From an uncultured Desulfovibrionaceae bacterium (GTDB lineage: Bacteria > Desulfobacterota > Desulfovibrionia > Desulfovibrionales > Desulfovibrionaceae): a DNA stretch of 64,000 nucleotides. Under the pieces are notes generated by a model. The model made no database searches, was not told the DNA's origin, and saw only the letters and a list, made by a program, of their open reading frames with translations. Where the stretch lies: the NCBI GenBank assembly GCA_944325195.1, contig CALUZB010000008.1, positions 1 through 64,000 on the forward strand. The letters run 5' to 3'. The position numbers were made by a program, and so were the translations under genes. Shown piece by piece: positions 38,936 through 48,730 of this stretch; positions within the stretch are counted from its first letter, which is position 1; the number at the start of each line of letters is the position of its first letter.

Positions 38936-39226
38936 ATGGTAATAGGCGTACTCACCGTTGAATATGCCCTGCACGGCAACGATTCACTGAAAGGTAAACG
39001 GCGCGTGGCCAACAGCGTCAAACAAAAAACACGCAACACCTTTAATGTGTCCATTGCGGAAGTGGGCACGGAAGATTCGCTGTCCAGACTGCGCCTGGCT
39101 GTGGTATCCGTAAGCAACAGCGAAAGGCATCTGATCAGCCGGCTCACCAAGTGCCTTTCCCATCTGGAAGCCTGTTGCGCGGAAGAAATGGTGTTCAGCG
39201 ACATTGAATATTACGGAGTGGAATAA
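38936..39226 (+). CDS. ylxP: YlxP-family protein (DUF503)
   Basis: A 96-residue protein of the DUF503/YlxP family. Recognised blocks are MVIGVLTVEYALHGNDSLKG, KGKRRVANSVKQKTRNTFNV, SIAEVGTEDSLSRLRLAVVS, and the end VFSDIEYYGVE. The family sits between infB and rbfA in Bacillus. Function is not settled, but the genomic setting points to ribosome assembly or RNA. I chose ATG 38936; no ribosome site precedes it, and a TTG at 38915 is an alternative. NrnA follows after three bases. Confidence 0.88.
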   Translation: MVIGVLTVEYALHGNDSLKGKRRVANSVKQKTRNTFNVSIAEVGTEDSLSRLRLAVVSVSNSERHLISRLTKCLSHLEACCAEEMVFSDIEYYGVE

Positions 39227-39229
39227 CCC

Positions 39230-40219
39230 ATGCTTACTCCTGTATCAGCGATATGCGAAACACTGAAAACGCAAAATGACTTTCTGATTGTCAGTCATGC
39301 CATGCCCGATGGCGATGCAATCGGCTCCCAACTTGGACTGGGGCTTATCCTGCAAAGTCTGGGCAAGAACTTCCGGCTTTACAACCTGTCGGGCTTTCCT
39401 GACGCTTTCAGTTGGGCCAATCCCGGCTTCAGCTTCGCCCAAACTCTGGCGGAGTTGGGAAACTTTAAGCCCAAAGTCTGCATTTTCACCGATTGCGGCG
39501 ACAGTTTGCGGGCCGGTCCTGAAATGGCCCGCTGCCTTGCCGACAGAACTTTCCCCCTGACTGTTTCCATTGATCATCACCGCGAAAATCCTGATTTCGC
39601 CGACATCAATCTGGTGGAGCCCACCGCTTCGGCCGCCTCTTACCTGGTGGGAAAAATTGCAAAAGCACTGAACATCCCATTGAAGGGAGAACTGGGGCAA
39701 GCCGTTTATCTGGGCCTGGTTGAAGATACCGGCTCCTTCAGCTACGGCAACACCGATGCCGACACCCTGGCTATGGCCGCGGAAATTGTGAAGCTGGGTC
39801 TGAGTGTGGGCCGGTTCAACGCCTGCCTGGAAAATATCTGGAGCCTGGAACGCTTTCGCTTCTGGGGGAAACTGTCCAGCCAAATCCAACTGACTCACCA
39901 TAACTCCATAGCTTATGTGTGTGTAACCCGCAAAATGCTGGACGAAGCAGGCCTGACCGCGGCCGATTTAAGCGACTTCGCATCCAACCTGCGTAAAATC
40001 AGGGGCGTTAAAATCAGCGCTGTTATCAGAGAAAACGGAGAGAACCGGGTGAAAATCAGTATGCGCTCAATCTTAAACGTAAATATACAAAAAGTGGCGG
40101 TTCATTTTGGCGGCGGCGGGCATAAAAACGCCGCCGCCATGGAGATGGACGGCGATATTGCCGGTGCACTGCAAGCCGTGTTGCCGGAAATGATCAAAGC
40201 TGCCGACGCCGCTGCGTAA
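39230..40219 (+). CDS. nrnA: DHH-family bifunctional oligoribonuclease / pAp phosphatase
   Basis: Degrades short RNAs (nanoRNA) and 3'-phosphoadenosine 5'-phosphate. The 329 residues contain the DHH domain: IVSHAMPDGDAIGSQLGLGL (about 22-41), FTDCGDS, and the DHH motif in SIDHHRENPDFADINL (about 118). The C-terminal DHHA1 domain has VHFGGGGHKNAAAMEMDG (about 287-304), the RNA-binding glycine loop. In sulfate reducers pAp is also linked to sulfur-nucleotide metabolism, though that is general knowledge. It takes the place between ylxP and truB where rbfA is usual. Confidence 0.94.
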   Translation: MLTPVSAICETLKTQNDFLIVSHAMPDGDAIGSQLGLGLILQSLGKNFRLYNLSGFPDAFSWANPGFSFAQTLAELGNFKPKVCIFTDCGDSLRAGPEMARCLADRTFPLTVSIDHHRENPDFADINLVEPTASAASYLVGKIAKALNIPLKGELGQAVYLGLVEDTGSFSYGNTDADTLAMAAEIVKLGLSVGRFNACLENIWSLERFRFWGKLSSQIQLTHHNSIAYVCVTRKMLDEAGLTAADLSDFASNLRKIRGVKISAVIRENGENRVKISMRSILNVNIQKVAVHFGGGGHKNAAAMEMDGDIAGALQAVLPEMIKAADAAA

Positions 40220-40243
40220 AACCGCAATCATTCCGGAATAACC

Positions 40244-41173
40244 ATGCCTGAAAATCGCCAGAATTCAAAACAAGCCCGCACCGGCACGCCTGTGGACGGG
40301 GTGCTGGTGGTGAACAAACCCGGCGGCCCGTCGTCAACCCAATGCCTGAACCGGGTCAAACGGGCTTTGGGTGTGAAAAAAGCCGGGCACGCAGGAACAC
40401 TTGACCCCATGGCGGACGGTGTGCTGCTGTTGCTGCTGGGGCAAGCCACAAAGCTTTCCTCCTACCTGATGAACAGAAAAACTTACAGCGGCATAATTGA
40501 ACTGGGACGCAACACCGATACCTGGGACGCGGAAGGCCAAACCCTTGAAACTAAAGATATTGACAATATCACCCTCTTGCAGGTAGAACAGGTCGTTGAT
40601 GATTGGTTGTTTCAAAAGGAACAGGTTGTGCCCCCTTATTCCGCTGCCAAGCATCAGGGGCAACCCCTTTACCGGTTGAGCCGCAAGGGCGAGCCGGTAC
40701 CTGAAAAGACCAAACCGATTGAAATTTACAAGGCGGAACTGCTTGAGTTCACACCGCCTTATCTGAAATTTCGGGTTGAATGCAGTTCGGGAACCTACAT
40801 CCGGTCCCTGGCCCACAGCTTGGGGATTCGCTTAGGCGTTGGAGCCACCCTGACTGCACTGACCCGGGAATACAGCTACCCGTTCACCTTGGACCAGGCT
40901 GTTTCTGTTGCTGAGGTTTGTGAAGACCCGGAACAGGCGCTCGCGCGGGTTGTGGGCATAGTCGATTGTCTGCCTGATTGGCTGAAGATCACCCTTTCCC
41001 CGCCTGACGCCACAGACGTTCAGAACGGCGTTCCGGTTATTTGCAGACAACCGCTTTCCAGTGGCGTTCAGGCTCTGTTGCTTGACCAAAACGGCGCGCC
41101 GCTGGCACTGGCGGAAGTCGTATCTGAACAAGGAAACGCCATGTTCAGAGTGTTGCGGGGGTTGTGGCAATAA
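40244..41173 (+). CDS. truB: tRNA pseudouridine(55) synthase TruB
   Basis: Makes pseudouridine 55 in the T loop of tRNAs. The 309 residues have [20 protein letters not shown], the catalytic Asp in [19 protein letters not shown] (about 48-66), the [20 protein letters not shown] block, [20 protein letters not shown], and [18 protein letters not shown] short PUA-like C-terminus follows (VIC...[15 protein letters not shown]). It begins 24 bases after nrnA and ends 26 bases before rpsO. Confidence 0.97.
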   Translation: MPENRQNSKQARTGTPVDGVLVVNKPGGPSSTQCLNRVKRALGVKKAGHAGTLDPMADGVLLLLLGQATKLSSYLMNRKTYSGIIELGRNTDTWDAEGQTLETKDIDNITLLQVEQVVDDWLFQKEQVVPPYSAAKHQGQPLYRLSRKGEPVPEKTKPIEIYKAELLEFTPPYLKFRVECSSGTYIRSLAHSLGIRLGVGATLTALTREYSYPFTLDQAVSVAEVCEDPEQALARVVGIVDCLPDWLKITLSPPDATDVQNGVPVICRQPLSSGVQALLLDQNGAPLALAEVVSEQGNAMFRVLRGLWQ

Positions 41174-41199
41174 CATTTATCCCAACGGAGGATCATGCT

Positions 41200-41469
41200 G
41201 TGGCAATGACAACTGAGGACAAAAAGAAAATCATGGCGGAATTCGGACAGAAGGAAGGCGATACCGGCTCTCCGGAAGTACAAATTGCCCTTCTGACCGC
41301 GCGCATCAACTCTTTAACCGGCCACTTTAAAAACCATGCCAAAGACTTCCATTCCCGCACCGGGCTTCTGCGCATGGTAGGTCACCGGCGCAAACTGCTC
41401 TCTTATTTGAAGAAGATTGATGTGCAGCGCTACCGCGACCTGATTGAAAAGCTCAATCTGAGAAAGTAA
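41200..41469 (+). CDS. rpsO: 30S ribosomal protein S15
   Basis: Binds 16S rRNA early in small-subunit assembly. The 89-residue frame starting at GTG 41200 has the family length; GGAGG lies eight bases before it. An in-frame ATG at 41206 and a longer upstream frame are less well placed. Motifs are [20 protein letters not shown] (18-37), [16 protein letters not shown] and the [21 protein letters not shown] tail region (seen in parts). A terminator follows directly, so rpsO ends the rimP-rpsO run. Confidence 0.97.
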   Translation: MAMTTEDKKKIMAEFGQKEGDTGSPEVQIALLTARINSLTGHFKNHAKDFHSRTGLLRMVGHRRKLLSYLKKIDVQRYRDLIEKLNLRK

Positions 41470-41476
41470 CGGCAAC

Positions 41477-41517
41477 AAGGGGGGCTTGTGGATTATCCAA
41501 AGCTCCCCTTCTGTTTC
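41477..41517 (+). terminator. intrinsic terminator after rpsO
   Basis: An 11-bp stem with one G-U pair (AAGGGGGGCTT, 41477-41487, with AAGCTCCCCTT, 41500-41510) plus an inner TGGA/TCCA pairing, followed by CTGTTTC. It starts eight bases past the stop. Confidence 0.85.
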
Positions 41518-41834
41518 AAAGGGGCTGCCTGCAGTCCCGAACAACTTATAACCTGAAGGAAGGGGCTCCCGGACATAGCGTTAATTCCGGCTTGATCTTG
41601 CGGCTGTTTGTTTTCAAGGCAATGAGATGCGTTATTGAATGGTGGCGGCGTTCGTTTTCCGGAGCAGAACCTGAAAATATAGGCCGGCATAATCCGGCAA
41701 TGTGCAGCAACACCATTTTGCCGGTTGAGGTTGCCCGCCGTAAAGCAAATCGCAAACCAAAGCTGCCCAAGCTCTGCTTTCGGTAATTAACTCTGTTTCC
41801 GGTATCCCCTTCAGAGTCTTCAAAGGATTGAACA
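41518..41834. other. pnp leader region
   Basis: About 320 bases without a gene. In other bacteria the pnp leader is the site of RNase III and Pnp autoregulation; no clear double-stranded stem was identified here. Confidence 0.35.
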
Positions 41835-44087
41835 ATGGACAGTATTTTTGACGTGAAAAGGGTTACCGCCCAAGTAATGGGTAATGACGTGATTATTGAG
41901 ACCGGACGTCTGGCCAACCAGGCCGACGGGGCTGTGTGGATTCAGTGCGGCGGCACTGTGGTTCTGGTGACCGCCTGCTACGCCCCGCTTGAGCGCGAAA
42001 CCGACTTTTTCCCTCTTACAGTTGAATATAGTGAAAAGATGTATGCTGCCGGGCGCATTCCCGGCTCTTTCTTCCGCCGGGAGATCGGCCGCCCCTCTGA
42101 ACGCGAGACACTGATATCCCGCCTGATCGACCGTCCGATCCGGCCCATGTTCCCCAAAGGGTTCCCTGCAGAAGTGCAGGTGCTGGCCAATGTTATTTCA
42201 GCCGATCAGATCAACGATCCCGATACCCTGGCCCTGACCGGGGCTTCCGCCGCCCTGATGATTTCATCCATGCCGTTCAACGGTCCCATTGCCGGAGCGC
42301 GCATCGGCCGGATCAACGGAGAGCTGATTCTCAACCCCACCACCAAACAGCAGGAAGAAAGCGATCTCAATCTGGTATTCGCTGCCAGCCGCGAGGCAGT
42401 GGTGATGGTGGAAGGTGAAGCAGAATTTGTGGCTGAGCAGGACATTATCGACGCACTGAACTGGGGCAAGGAAGCGATTATTCCCCTGCTGGACGCCCAG
42501 GAAGAACTGGCCGTCATTGCGGCTAAAGAAAAAATCGCCTTCAGCCCCACCGAAATCGCTCCGGAATTCGAAGAGAAAATCATTGCTCTGGCAAAGGAGT
42601 CATTGGAGGAGGCCCTGATTATCCCGGAAAAAATGGAACGCCGTCAGGCCCGCGACGAAGTGCGGGAAACGGTGATGACCGCCCTGCAGGAAGATACCGC
42701 ACTGGCGGAAGATCCGGCCAAACTTGAAGCAGCCCAGTCTCAGGCGGGCGAAATTCTGGCCGCTCTGGAAAAAAGCATTGTGCGCCGGCGCATCGTTAAT
42801 GAAGGCGTACGCATTGACGGGCGCGACACCAAAACCGTGCGCCCGATCAAAATTGAAGTGGGACTGCTTCCCCGCACCCACGGTTCAGCCCTGTTTGCCC
42901 GCGGCGAGACCAAGTCGCTGGTGGTGACCACCCTGGGCAGCTCCACCGATGAACAACGCATGGATTCACTGCTGGGCGACGTGAGCAAACGCTTCATGCT
43001 GCACTACAATTTCCCGCCCTACTCTGTGGGTGAAGTGCGCATGCCCCGTGTTTCCCGCCGGGAAATCGGGCACGGCGCGCTGGCTGAAAAAGCCCTCAAC
43101 CCCATTCTTCCCGATGCAGCAGACTTCCCCTTTACCCTGCGGGTAGTGGCGGAAACCATGGAGTCAAACGGCTCATCGAGCATGGCGGCCATTTGCGGCG
43201 GTACCCTGTCACTTATGGACGCGGGTGTGCCCATTCAGGCGCCGGTAGCCGGGGTGGCGATGGGACTGATCAAGGAAGACGACCAGTTCATTGTGCTCAC
43301 TGATATTCTGGGCGATGAAGACGCCTTGGGCGATATGGACTTTAAAATTGCCGGCACCAGCGAGGGTGTTACCGCTGTGCAAATGGACATCAAGATTTCC
43401 GGTATCCCAACGGAAGTAATGGCTCGGGCCATGCAACAGGCTAAAGAAGCGCGCCTGCACATTTTAGGCGAAATGAGCAAGGTGCTCTCCCGCCCCCGCG
43501 GCGAGCTTTCCTCCTATGCGCCTCAGCATACGGAAATTATGGTCAACCCGGATATCATCCGCCTGATTATCGGTCCCGGCGGTAAGAACATCAAAGCCAT
43601 TACCTCAGCCACAGGGGCAAGCATTGATATTGACGATTCCGGCAAGATCTCCATTTTTGCTCCGGATACCGAGTCCATGGAAAAAGCCAAGGAAATGGTC
43701 CAGTATTATGATCAGCACGCCGAGCTTGGTAAAAACTACCGGGGCAAAGTAGTTAAGGTGATGGAAATCGGCGCAATTGTGGAAGTGCTGCCCAATGTGG
43801 AAGCACTGGTGCATATTTCCCAACTCGACACCGCCCGGGTGGCTAAAACCGAAGACGTCGCCAAGGTCGGCGATGAAATGGAAGTAAAAGTAATTGAAAT
43901 CAATGGCGATCGGATCCGGGCCAGCCGTAAGGCCGTACTCCTGGAAGCGGAGGGCATTGCCTGGAACCCCGCAGACACCGCTCGCCCGGCTTCACGCGGC
44001 GATAAGGGAGATAAAGACCGGCGCCGCGAGCACAGCGAGCGCGGGCGGGAACGGAGTCGGGAGCGCGGCAGTCGCGACAAGGACTAA
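41835..44087 (+). CDS. pnp: polyribonucleotide nucleotidyltransferase (PNPase)
   Basis: 3'-5' phosphorolytic exoribonuclease of RNA decay. The 750 residues include two RNase PH domains (about 12-225 and 320-550; EYSEKMYAAGRIPGSFFRRE and RVSRREIGHGALAEKALNPI). The alpha linker lies about 240-310. The KH domain has IRLIIGPGGKNIKAITSATG (about 577-596), and the S1 domain YRGKVVKVMEIGAIVEVLPN (about 635-700). The last 40 residues are a basic Arg/Glu/Ser-rich tail ending SRERGSRDKD, longer than in E. coli and possibly an RNA or partner contact. ATG 41835 is preceded by AAAGGAT. Confidence 0.98.
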   Translation: MDSIFDVKRVTAQVMGNDVIIETGRLANQADGAVWIQCGGTVVLVTACYAPLERETDFFPLTVEYSEKMYAAGRIPGSFFRREIGRPSERETLISRLIDRPIRPMFPKGFPAEVQVLANVISADQINDPDTLALTGASAALMISSMPFNGPIAGARIGRINGELILNPTTKQQEESDLNLVFAASREAVVMVEGEAEFVAEQDIIDALNWGKEAIIPLLDAQEELAVIAAKEKIAFSPTEIAPEFEEKIIALAKESLEEALIIPEKMERRQARDEVRETVMTALQEDTALAEDPAKLEAAQSQAGEILAALEKSIVRRRIVNEGVRIDGRDTKTVRPIKIEVGLLPRTHGSALFARGETKSLVVTTLGSSTDEQRMDSLLGDVSKRFMLHYNFPPYSVGEVRMPRVSRREIGHGALAEKALNPILPDAADFPFTLRVVAETMESNGSSSMAAICGGTLSLMDAGVPIQAPVAGVAMGLIKEDDQFIVLTDILGDEDALGDMDFKIAGTSEGVTAVQMDIKISGIPTEVMARAMQQAKEARLHILGEMSKVLSRPRGELSSYAPQHTEIMVNPDIIRLIIGPGGKNIKAITSATGASIDIDDSGKISIFAPDTESMEKAKEMVQYYDQHAELGKNYRGKVVKVMEIGAIVEVLPNVEALVHISQLDTARVAKTEDVAKVGDEMEVKVIEINGDRIRASRKAVLLEAEGIAWNPADTARPASRGDKGDKDRRREHSERGRERSRERGSRDKD

Positions 44088-44573
44088 TCGCCGGATTCCC
44101 CGACGGATAATAAATGACGCCGCCCGCTTTCGGATAAGAACAGTCGGGAGCGGACAATGCACAACAGGTATTGTACAACGGCTTCCGTAACCGGATCGGT
44201 TGACTGTTTTTAAGGCAATCCCGGCCCCCATCGGCATTTTGTGTTTGAGCTTACCACTTCCGCCTTGCAGGCAATCCGGTTCCTGCAGGGCGGAAGAGTA
44301 AATGTATAACGCCGGTATAGTATGCAGGTTGTCTGGTGTTCACTCACAGACGGCAGGAAATCGTCTGGCTCAGGCTGGCTGTGGGCCATTGCCGGACAGT
44401 GATAACTGACTTGAAACCGGCAGGATTCCACACTACCCATGAAGCGACTCAGGCGGCCGCGGTTTGCTGTCCGGTCCATGCTTGTCGGGAATCCGCAGTT
44501 TACCGGCTTTTTGCAAAACGGACAGATATCCGGTTAAGCCGGGAGAAATTCTCCAACTGCATAAGGAATTAAT
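44088..44573. other. pnp-ppiB gap
   Basis: 486 bases, no gene. It holds the 15-bp hairpin at 44257-44296. Confidence 0.4.
44257..44296. repeat. 15-bp hairpin downstream of pnp
   Basis: CTTCCGCCTTGCAGG (44257-44271) pairs with CCTGCAGGGCGGAAG (44282-44296) with one G-U pair and a 10-base loop. There is no T run; it may protect the pnp message end. Confidence 0.75.
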
Positions 44574-45089
44574 ATGAGCAACCCCACAGTAATTATTGAA
44601 ACCAACCAGGGCGATATCAAGGTTGAGTTGCAGGCGGCGGAAGCCCCCAACACCGTGGCCAACTTCCTGCGCTATGTAGAGGAAGGCTTTTACGCTGATA
44701 CCCTTTTTCACCGGGTTATCCCCAACTTCATGATCCAGGGCGGCGGCATGGATTTGGAAATGAACCAGAAACGCCCGCTGTTTGATCCTATCGCCAATGA
44801 AGGGGCCGCGTCCGGCCTGAAAAATGTCCGCGGCTCAATTGCCATGGCCAGAACCAATGATCCGGACAGCGCCACCTGCCAGTTTTTCATCAATCTGGTG
44901 GACAATGCCTTTCTCGACTACAATCCCAACGCTTACATGGGCGATGGCTATGCCGTGTTCGGGCGGGTGACGGAGGGCATGGACGTGGTGGACGCCATAG
45001 CCGCTGTGCCCACCGATTTTTCCGGCTATCACGCCGACGTGCCCGTTGAACCGGTGATCATCAAGTCGGTGAAGCTGCTTGACTCCTGA
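44574..45089 (+). CDS. ppiB: cyclophilin-type peptidyl-prolyl isomerase
   Basis: Speeds cis-trans isomerisation of Xaa-Pro bonds in folding proteins. The 171 residues form one cyclophilin domain: VIIETNQGDIKVELQAAEAP at the start, FHRVIPNFMIQGGGM (catalytic Arg, about 44-58), SIAMARTNDPDSATCQFFIN (about 88-107) and NAYMGDGYAVFGRVTEGMDV. There is no signal peptide, so it is cytoplasmic (PpiB-like rather than PpiA-like). The ATG at 44574 has AAGGAAT upstream. Confidence 0.95.
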   Translation: MSNPTVIIETNQGDIKVELQAAEAPNTVANFLRYVEEGFYADTLFHRVIPNFMIQGGGMDLEMNQKRPLFDPIANEGAASGLKNVRGSIAMARTNDPDSATCQFFINLVDNAFLDYNPNAYMGDGYAVFGRVTEGMDVVDAIAAVPTDFSGYHADVPVEPVIIKSVKLLDS

Positions 45090-45099
45090 AGCGGCTGAA

Positions 45100-46206
45100 A
45101 TGAACGCTCATTCGCCCCTTAAAAGTGTAAGTGTAAGTCTGGTCTGCTTTACCCGCAACGACCACGCTCTGTTGCAGCAAAGTTTAACCGGCCTGCCGGA
45201 CTGGAGTTTACTGCCCCGGGAAATCATTGTGGTTGATGACGCTTCCGAAGAACCATACGCCCCGCCGCCCGCCCTGCTGCAGCAACCCGGTTTTCCCCCG
45301 CTGCGGGTACTGCGCACCCCGCGCAAGCTGGGCTACGCCGGAGCCAAAAACTTTGGCCTGCACACGGCTGCATCGCGCTTCATTCTGTCTATGGATGCAG
45401 ACATCACCCTCAGCCCGCGCTGGCTTGAGCGCTGTCTGCCCCCGGCTTCCCGGCCGGAAATCGGCCTGGTCAGCGGCCCGATTATCGCCGCTTGCGGGCA
45501 ACACCTTTTCGGGCGCTACATGGCCCTGACCTATTCATTCAACACTGAAACAGCCGGTAAAGTGAAATTCATTCCCGGAGCAGTATGGCTGATGCGGCGG
45601 GAGCTGTGGCAGGAGCTTGGCGGCTACGATCGCTATCAGGGAGACGCCGGGGAAGACGATTATCTTTGTAAACAACTGGCCGGTCTGGGCCGCTGCTTAT
45701 GGATTGAGCCGAAGGCCGAAGCCTTTGAAATCCGCCCCATGGACCGCCTGCACATGGTCAGACGCGGCTGGAAATGGCACGGTGCTTCAGTCTATCAGGC
45801 TCTGGCTGCGGGGCACAGCCTGGAAGAAGCTGTAAACGTGCTGCTGTACAGCCTGCGCCCCAGAATGTTGCGCTCAAAGCAGGCTAACCCCCTGTTTCTG
45901 TATTACGACCTGCTTTACTGGGCCTACGCCCTGTTTGACCTTTCCCGCAATGCCGCCCGCACCGCTCCTCTGTCTCCCTTGCTGGCTGCATTCCACCCCT
46001 GGCTGGCGCACTTTCCCGGCCTGGCCGGGGCTCTGGCCGCCGACTTGACGGATTTGGGCTTCAGCGAAGCAAGCGGGTTTATTCTGAAAGAAACGCCCCT
46101 CTCCCTTCGCCCCGTTCCGGATCTGGCCGGGATAATGAGTTTTGCCTTTGACCAATCAGTCTTAAATGCGTTAGAAATGAACTTAGATGCAATTCGGCTT
46201 GATTAG
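45100..46206 (+). CDS. family 2 glycosyltransferase
   Basis: GT-A-fold transferase expected to add a sugar from a nucleotide donor to a surface glycan or lipid. The 368 residues have SLVCFTRNDHALLQQSL, VVDDASEEP (nucleotide site, about 43-51), MDADITLSPRWLERC (DxD metal site, about 100), FIPGAVWLMRRELWQELGGY and GEDDYLCKQLAGLG (about 186). The C-terminal 120 residues are helical and not conserved. It has no clear transmembrane segment. The ATG at 45100 lies 10 bases past the ppiB stop; a TTG at 45079 would overlap ppiB. Acceptor and donor are unknown, and no other sugar gene is adjacent. Confidence 0.85.
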   Translation: MNAHSPLKSVSVSLVCFTRNDHALLQQSLTGLPDWSLLPREIIVVDDASEEPYAPPPALLQQPGFPPLRVLRTPRKLGYAGAKNFGLHTAASRFILSMDADITLSPRWLERCLPPASRPEIGLVSGPIIAACGQHLFGRYMALTYSFNTETAGKVKFIPGAVWLMRRELWQELGGYDRYQGDAGEDDYLCKQLAGLGRCLWIEPKAEAFEIRPMDRLHMVRRGWKWHGASVYQALAAGHSLEEAVNVLLYSLRPRMLRSKQANPLFLYYDLLYWAYALFDLSRNAARTAPLSPLLAAFHPWLAHFPGLAGALAADLTDLGFSEASGFILKETPLSLRPVPDLAGIMSFAFDQSVLNALEMNLDAIRLD

Positions 46207-46327
46207 GTCCCGATAAGATTTCAGCCGAATTTTCGGCTTGCAACCATGTGCGGCCAGGCTTAACCCCGATGTTAACTACTGAACACTATACACTGCTCGC
46301 TCTGATTATGGCTTAAGGAAGCACCGA

Positions 46328-48439
46328 ATGAAAAACATCTACATTACCGCTGCCGAACCCTACACAGGCAAGTCGTTGCTGGCCCTAGGCATGATGCAGA
46401 CTCTGCTGCAAGGCACCGGAAAAACAGCCTTTTTCCGCCCCATTGCGCAAAACACGCCGGACGGCCGCCCTGATACCGACATCAACCTCATTCTCTCCTA
46501 TTTTGAGCTAGACATCACTTATGAAGCCGCCCACGGGGTGAGCGAGCAGCGCGCCCACGCCCTGCTCAACTCAAACCGCCGGGCGGCGCTGGTTGAGGAA
46601 ATCCTGCTGAAATACAAACGCCTGGAAGCGGAGCACGACTTCATTCTCTGCGAGGGCACCGATTTTCTGGGCCGGGACGCTGCTTTTGAATTTGAGCTGA
46701 ACATTGAAATAGCGCTTAACCTGGGCGGCTCGGTGCTGACCGTGATCAGCGGCAAAGACCGCCGCTCCGACGATATCACCGACTTTTCCCGACTTACACT
46801 CAATCTGCTGCGGGAGCGCGGTCTGGACAATCATGGGTTGATCATCAACCGCTGTAACCTTGGCGCCGGCGAGCGGAAAAATCTGCTCCAACGCATCCGC
46901 CGGGAAAATGAAGGCGGAGTTGCCGTTTTCGTTGTGCCGGAAAACCCCATCCTGGGACGGCCGCATCTGGGCGACGTGCTGCGCCAGACTGAAGCCGCCC
47001 TGCTTTCCGGGCACCAATGCCATGAAGTGCTGGTTGAAGACGTGATCCTAGCCGCCGGCGGCGCGGAAAGCTTCATCAGAGATCTGAAGCCGGGCGGACT
47101 GGTACTGACCCCGGCCGACCGGACAGATATTATTCTTGCCGCTCTGGCCTCACGCCACTCCAGCGCCTGCCCCGATATCGCCGGGCTGCTTGTGTGCGGC
47201 CGTCCCGCCCTCTCACCGCGCCTTAAACAGATGCTGAACGGATTTTCCGTACTTCCTCTGCCGGTAATGGCCACCCAGCTCGATGTGATGAGCGCCGCCG
47301 TCAGGCTCGCTTCGCTGCACAGCAAGCTTTCGCCCCAAGACAGCCGCAAAATCGCCGCCGCCCTGGGCCTGTTTGAGCGCCATGTGAAAATCAACCGCCT
47401 GTCGAAACGCCTGATCAAGGCCAAATCGCATAAAATCAGCCCCAAAATGCTGGAATTACGTCTGATTGATTATGCCAGACGTAAAAAAATGCACATCGTA
47501 CTGCCGGAAGGTGACGAAGAGCGCACCCTGCAGGCAGTGGAAATTCTGCTGGCCCGCAACGCCGTAAACATCACCCTGCTGGGCGATGAGCAACGCATTC
47601 GCAATGTTGCCGGGCGGCTGGATCTGAACATTGAGGGGGCGAAAATCATCAACCCGCAAACCGCGTCCAACCGCGACGCCTATGCAGACGCTTACTACGC
47701 TTTGCGCAAGCATAAGGGGATCACCCCGGAGCAGGCCCGGGAAATCATGCTCGACCCCATTTACTACGGCACAATGATGCTGCACAGGCGCGAGGCCGAC
47801 GGCCTGGTTTCCGGAGCGGTGCACACTACCGCCAACACCATTCGCCCGGCCTTTGAAATCATCAAGACCCGGCCGGGGGTGGAAACGGCATCTTCTATAT
47901 TTCTGATGTGTATGCAGAACCAGGTGTTCGCATTCGGCGATTGCGCTGTGGTGGTGGACCCGACTGCAGAGCAGTTGGCCGGAATTGCCCTTTCCTCGGT
48001 GGAAACAGCCCGCCTGTTCGGCATTGAGCCGAGGGTGGCCATGCTCTCCTACTCTACCGGTACGTCCGGACACGGCGCCGATGTGGACAAGGTGGCGGCA
48101 GCTACGGAAATTGTACGCAAACGCGCCCCGGGGCTCCCCTTGGAAGGGCCGATTCAATATGATGCGGCAGTGGACCCGGACACAGCCCGGATCAAACTCC
48201 CCGGCAGTCCGGTGGCCGGCAAAGCCACTGTGTTCATTTTCCCCGATCTGAACACCGGCAACAACACTTACAAGGCAGTGCAGCGGGCGGCCGGGGCAGT
48301 GGCTATCGGACCGATCCTGCAAGGGCTCAATCTGCCGGTGAATGATCTCTCGCGCGGGGCCACAGTGGCGGACATCGTCAACACCATTGCCATCACCGCC
48401 ATTCAGGCTCAGGCCTTGAAACAGGCTCATGCGGAGTAA
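46328..48439 (+). CDS. pta: phosphate acetyltransferase, long form
   Basis: Converts acetyl-CoA and phosphate to acetyl phosphate, the first step of acetate formation with ATP yield. The 703 residues have three parts. The N-terminal P-loop-like BioD-type domain (about 1-200) has ITAAEPYTGKSLLALGMMQT. The DRTGG domain covers about 210-330. The C-terminal catalytic PTA domain (about 370-700) has VLPEGDEERTLQAVEILLAR, MLHRREADGLVSGAVHTTAN, and FPDLNTGNNTYKAVQRAAGA. This long architecture is common in enterobacteria and Desulfovibrio. The ATG has AAGGAAG upstream. AckA follows after 291 bases. Confidence 0.97.
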   Translation: MKNIYITAAEPYTGKSLLALGMMQTLLQGTGKTAFFRPIAQNTPDGRPDTDINLILSYFELDITYEAAHGVSEQRAHALLNSNRRAALVEEILLKYKRLEAEHDFILCEGTDFLGRDAAFEFELNIEIALNLGGSVLTVISGKDRRSDDITDFSRLTLNLLRERGLDNHGLIINRCNLGAGERKNLLQRIRRENEGGVAVFVVPENPILGRPHLGDVLRQTEAALLSGHQCHEVLVEDVILAAGGAESFIRDLKPGGLVLTPADRTDIILAALASRHSSACPDIAGLLVCGRPALSPRLKQMLNGFSVLPLPVMATQLDVMSAAVRLASLHSKLSPQDSRKIAAALGLFERHVKINRLSKRLIKAKSHKISPKMLELRLIDYARRKKMHIVLPEGDEERTLQAVEILLARNAVNITLLGDEQRIRNVAGRLDLNIEGAKIINPQTASNRDAYADAYYALRKHKGITPEQAREIMLDPIYYGTMMLHRREADGLVSGAVHTTANTIRPAFEIIKTRPGVETASSIFLMCMQNQVFAFGDCAVVVDPTAEQLAGIALSSVETARLFGIEPRVAMLSYSTGTSGHGADVDKVAAATEIVRKRAPGLPLEGPIQYDAAVDPDTARIKLPGSPVAGKATVFIFPDLNTGNNTYKAVQRAAGAVAIGPILQGLNLPVNDLSRGATVADIVNTIAITAIQAQALKQAHAE

Positions 48440-48730
48440 TGCCAGTAACATCCGGCCAATCCGTCACCAGCGGGAGAGACACTTCACCCCCTGTGCCGTC
48501 AGCCGAATTTGAAGTTGAGAAAGAGAAAGCCATAGGCTTGGCGAGCGTCAACCGGTGTCCCCCGAACAGGAGAGATTAAGAGCATATTGTTTCAATCCAC
48601 AGTCACTCCGGCCGCTGACTGCCCGCCCATAAATGGCGGGCTTGCTGAAAATGATTTCAGCGGCGAAGCCTTTTTGTCAACCGTTTCTTTCCCGACTTTG
48701 GGGAAGGCCTCAAACCATAAAGGATTTTTG
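48440..48730. other. pta-ackA spacer with hairpins
   Basis: 291 bases without a gene. GCCCGCC/GGCGGGC (48621-48641) and GCTGAAA/TTTCAGC (48644-48661) are perfect 7-bp hairpins. The second is followed after a few bases by TTTTT (48672-48676) and could stop some transcripts before ackA. One copy of the dispersed motif lies at 48588. Confidence 0.5.
48588..48604 (-). repeat. dispersed motif copy 3 (GACTGTGGATTGAAACA)
   Basis: On the minus strand it reads GACTGTGGATTGAAACA, exactly as copy 4 at 59718-59734. It lies in the pta-ackA spacer and is followed by inverted repeats. Confidence 0.75.

Noticed and set aside
47456-48451. A 331-codon minus-strand frame
   Set aside because: Antisense to the pta catalytic domain, with no start signal.
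48588-48604. GTTTCAATCCACAG resembling the end of type I-C CRISPR repeats
   Set aside because: Copies are single, thousands of bases apart, share only 13-17 bases, and lack the internal palindrome and spacers of an array.
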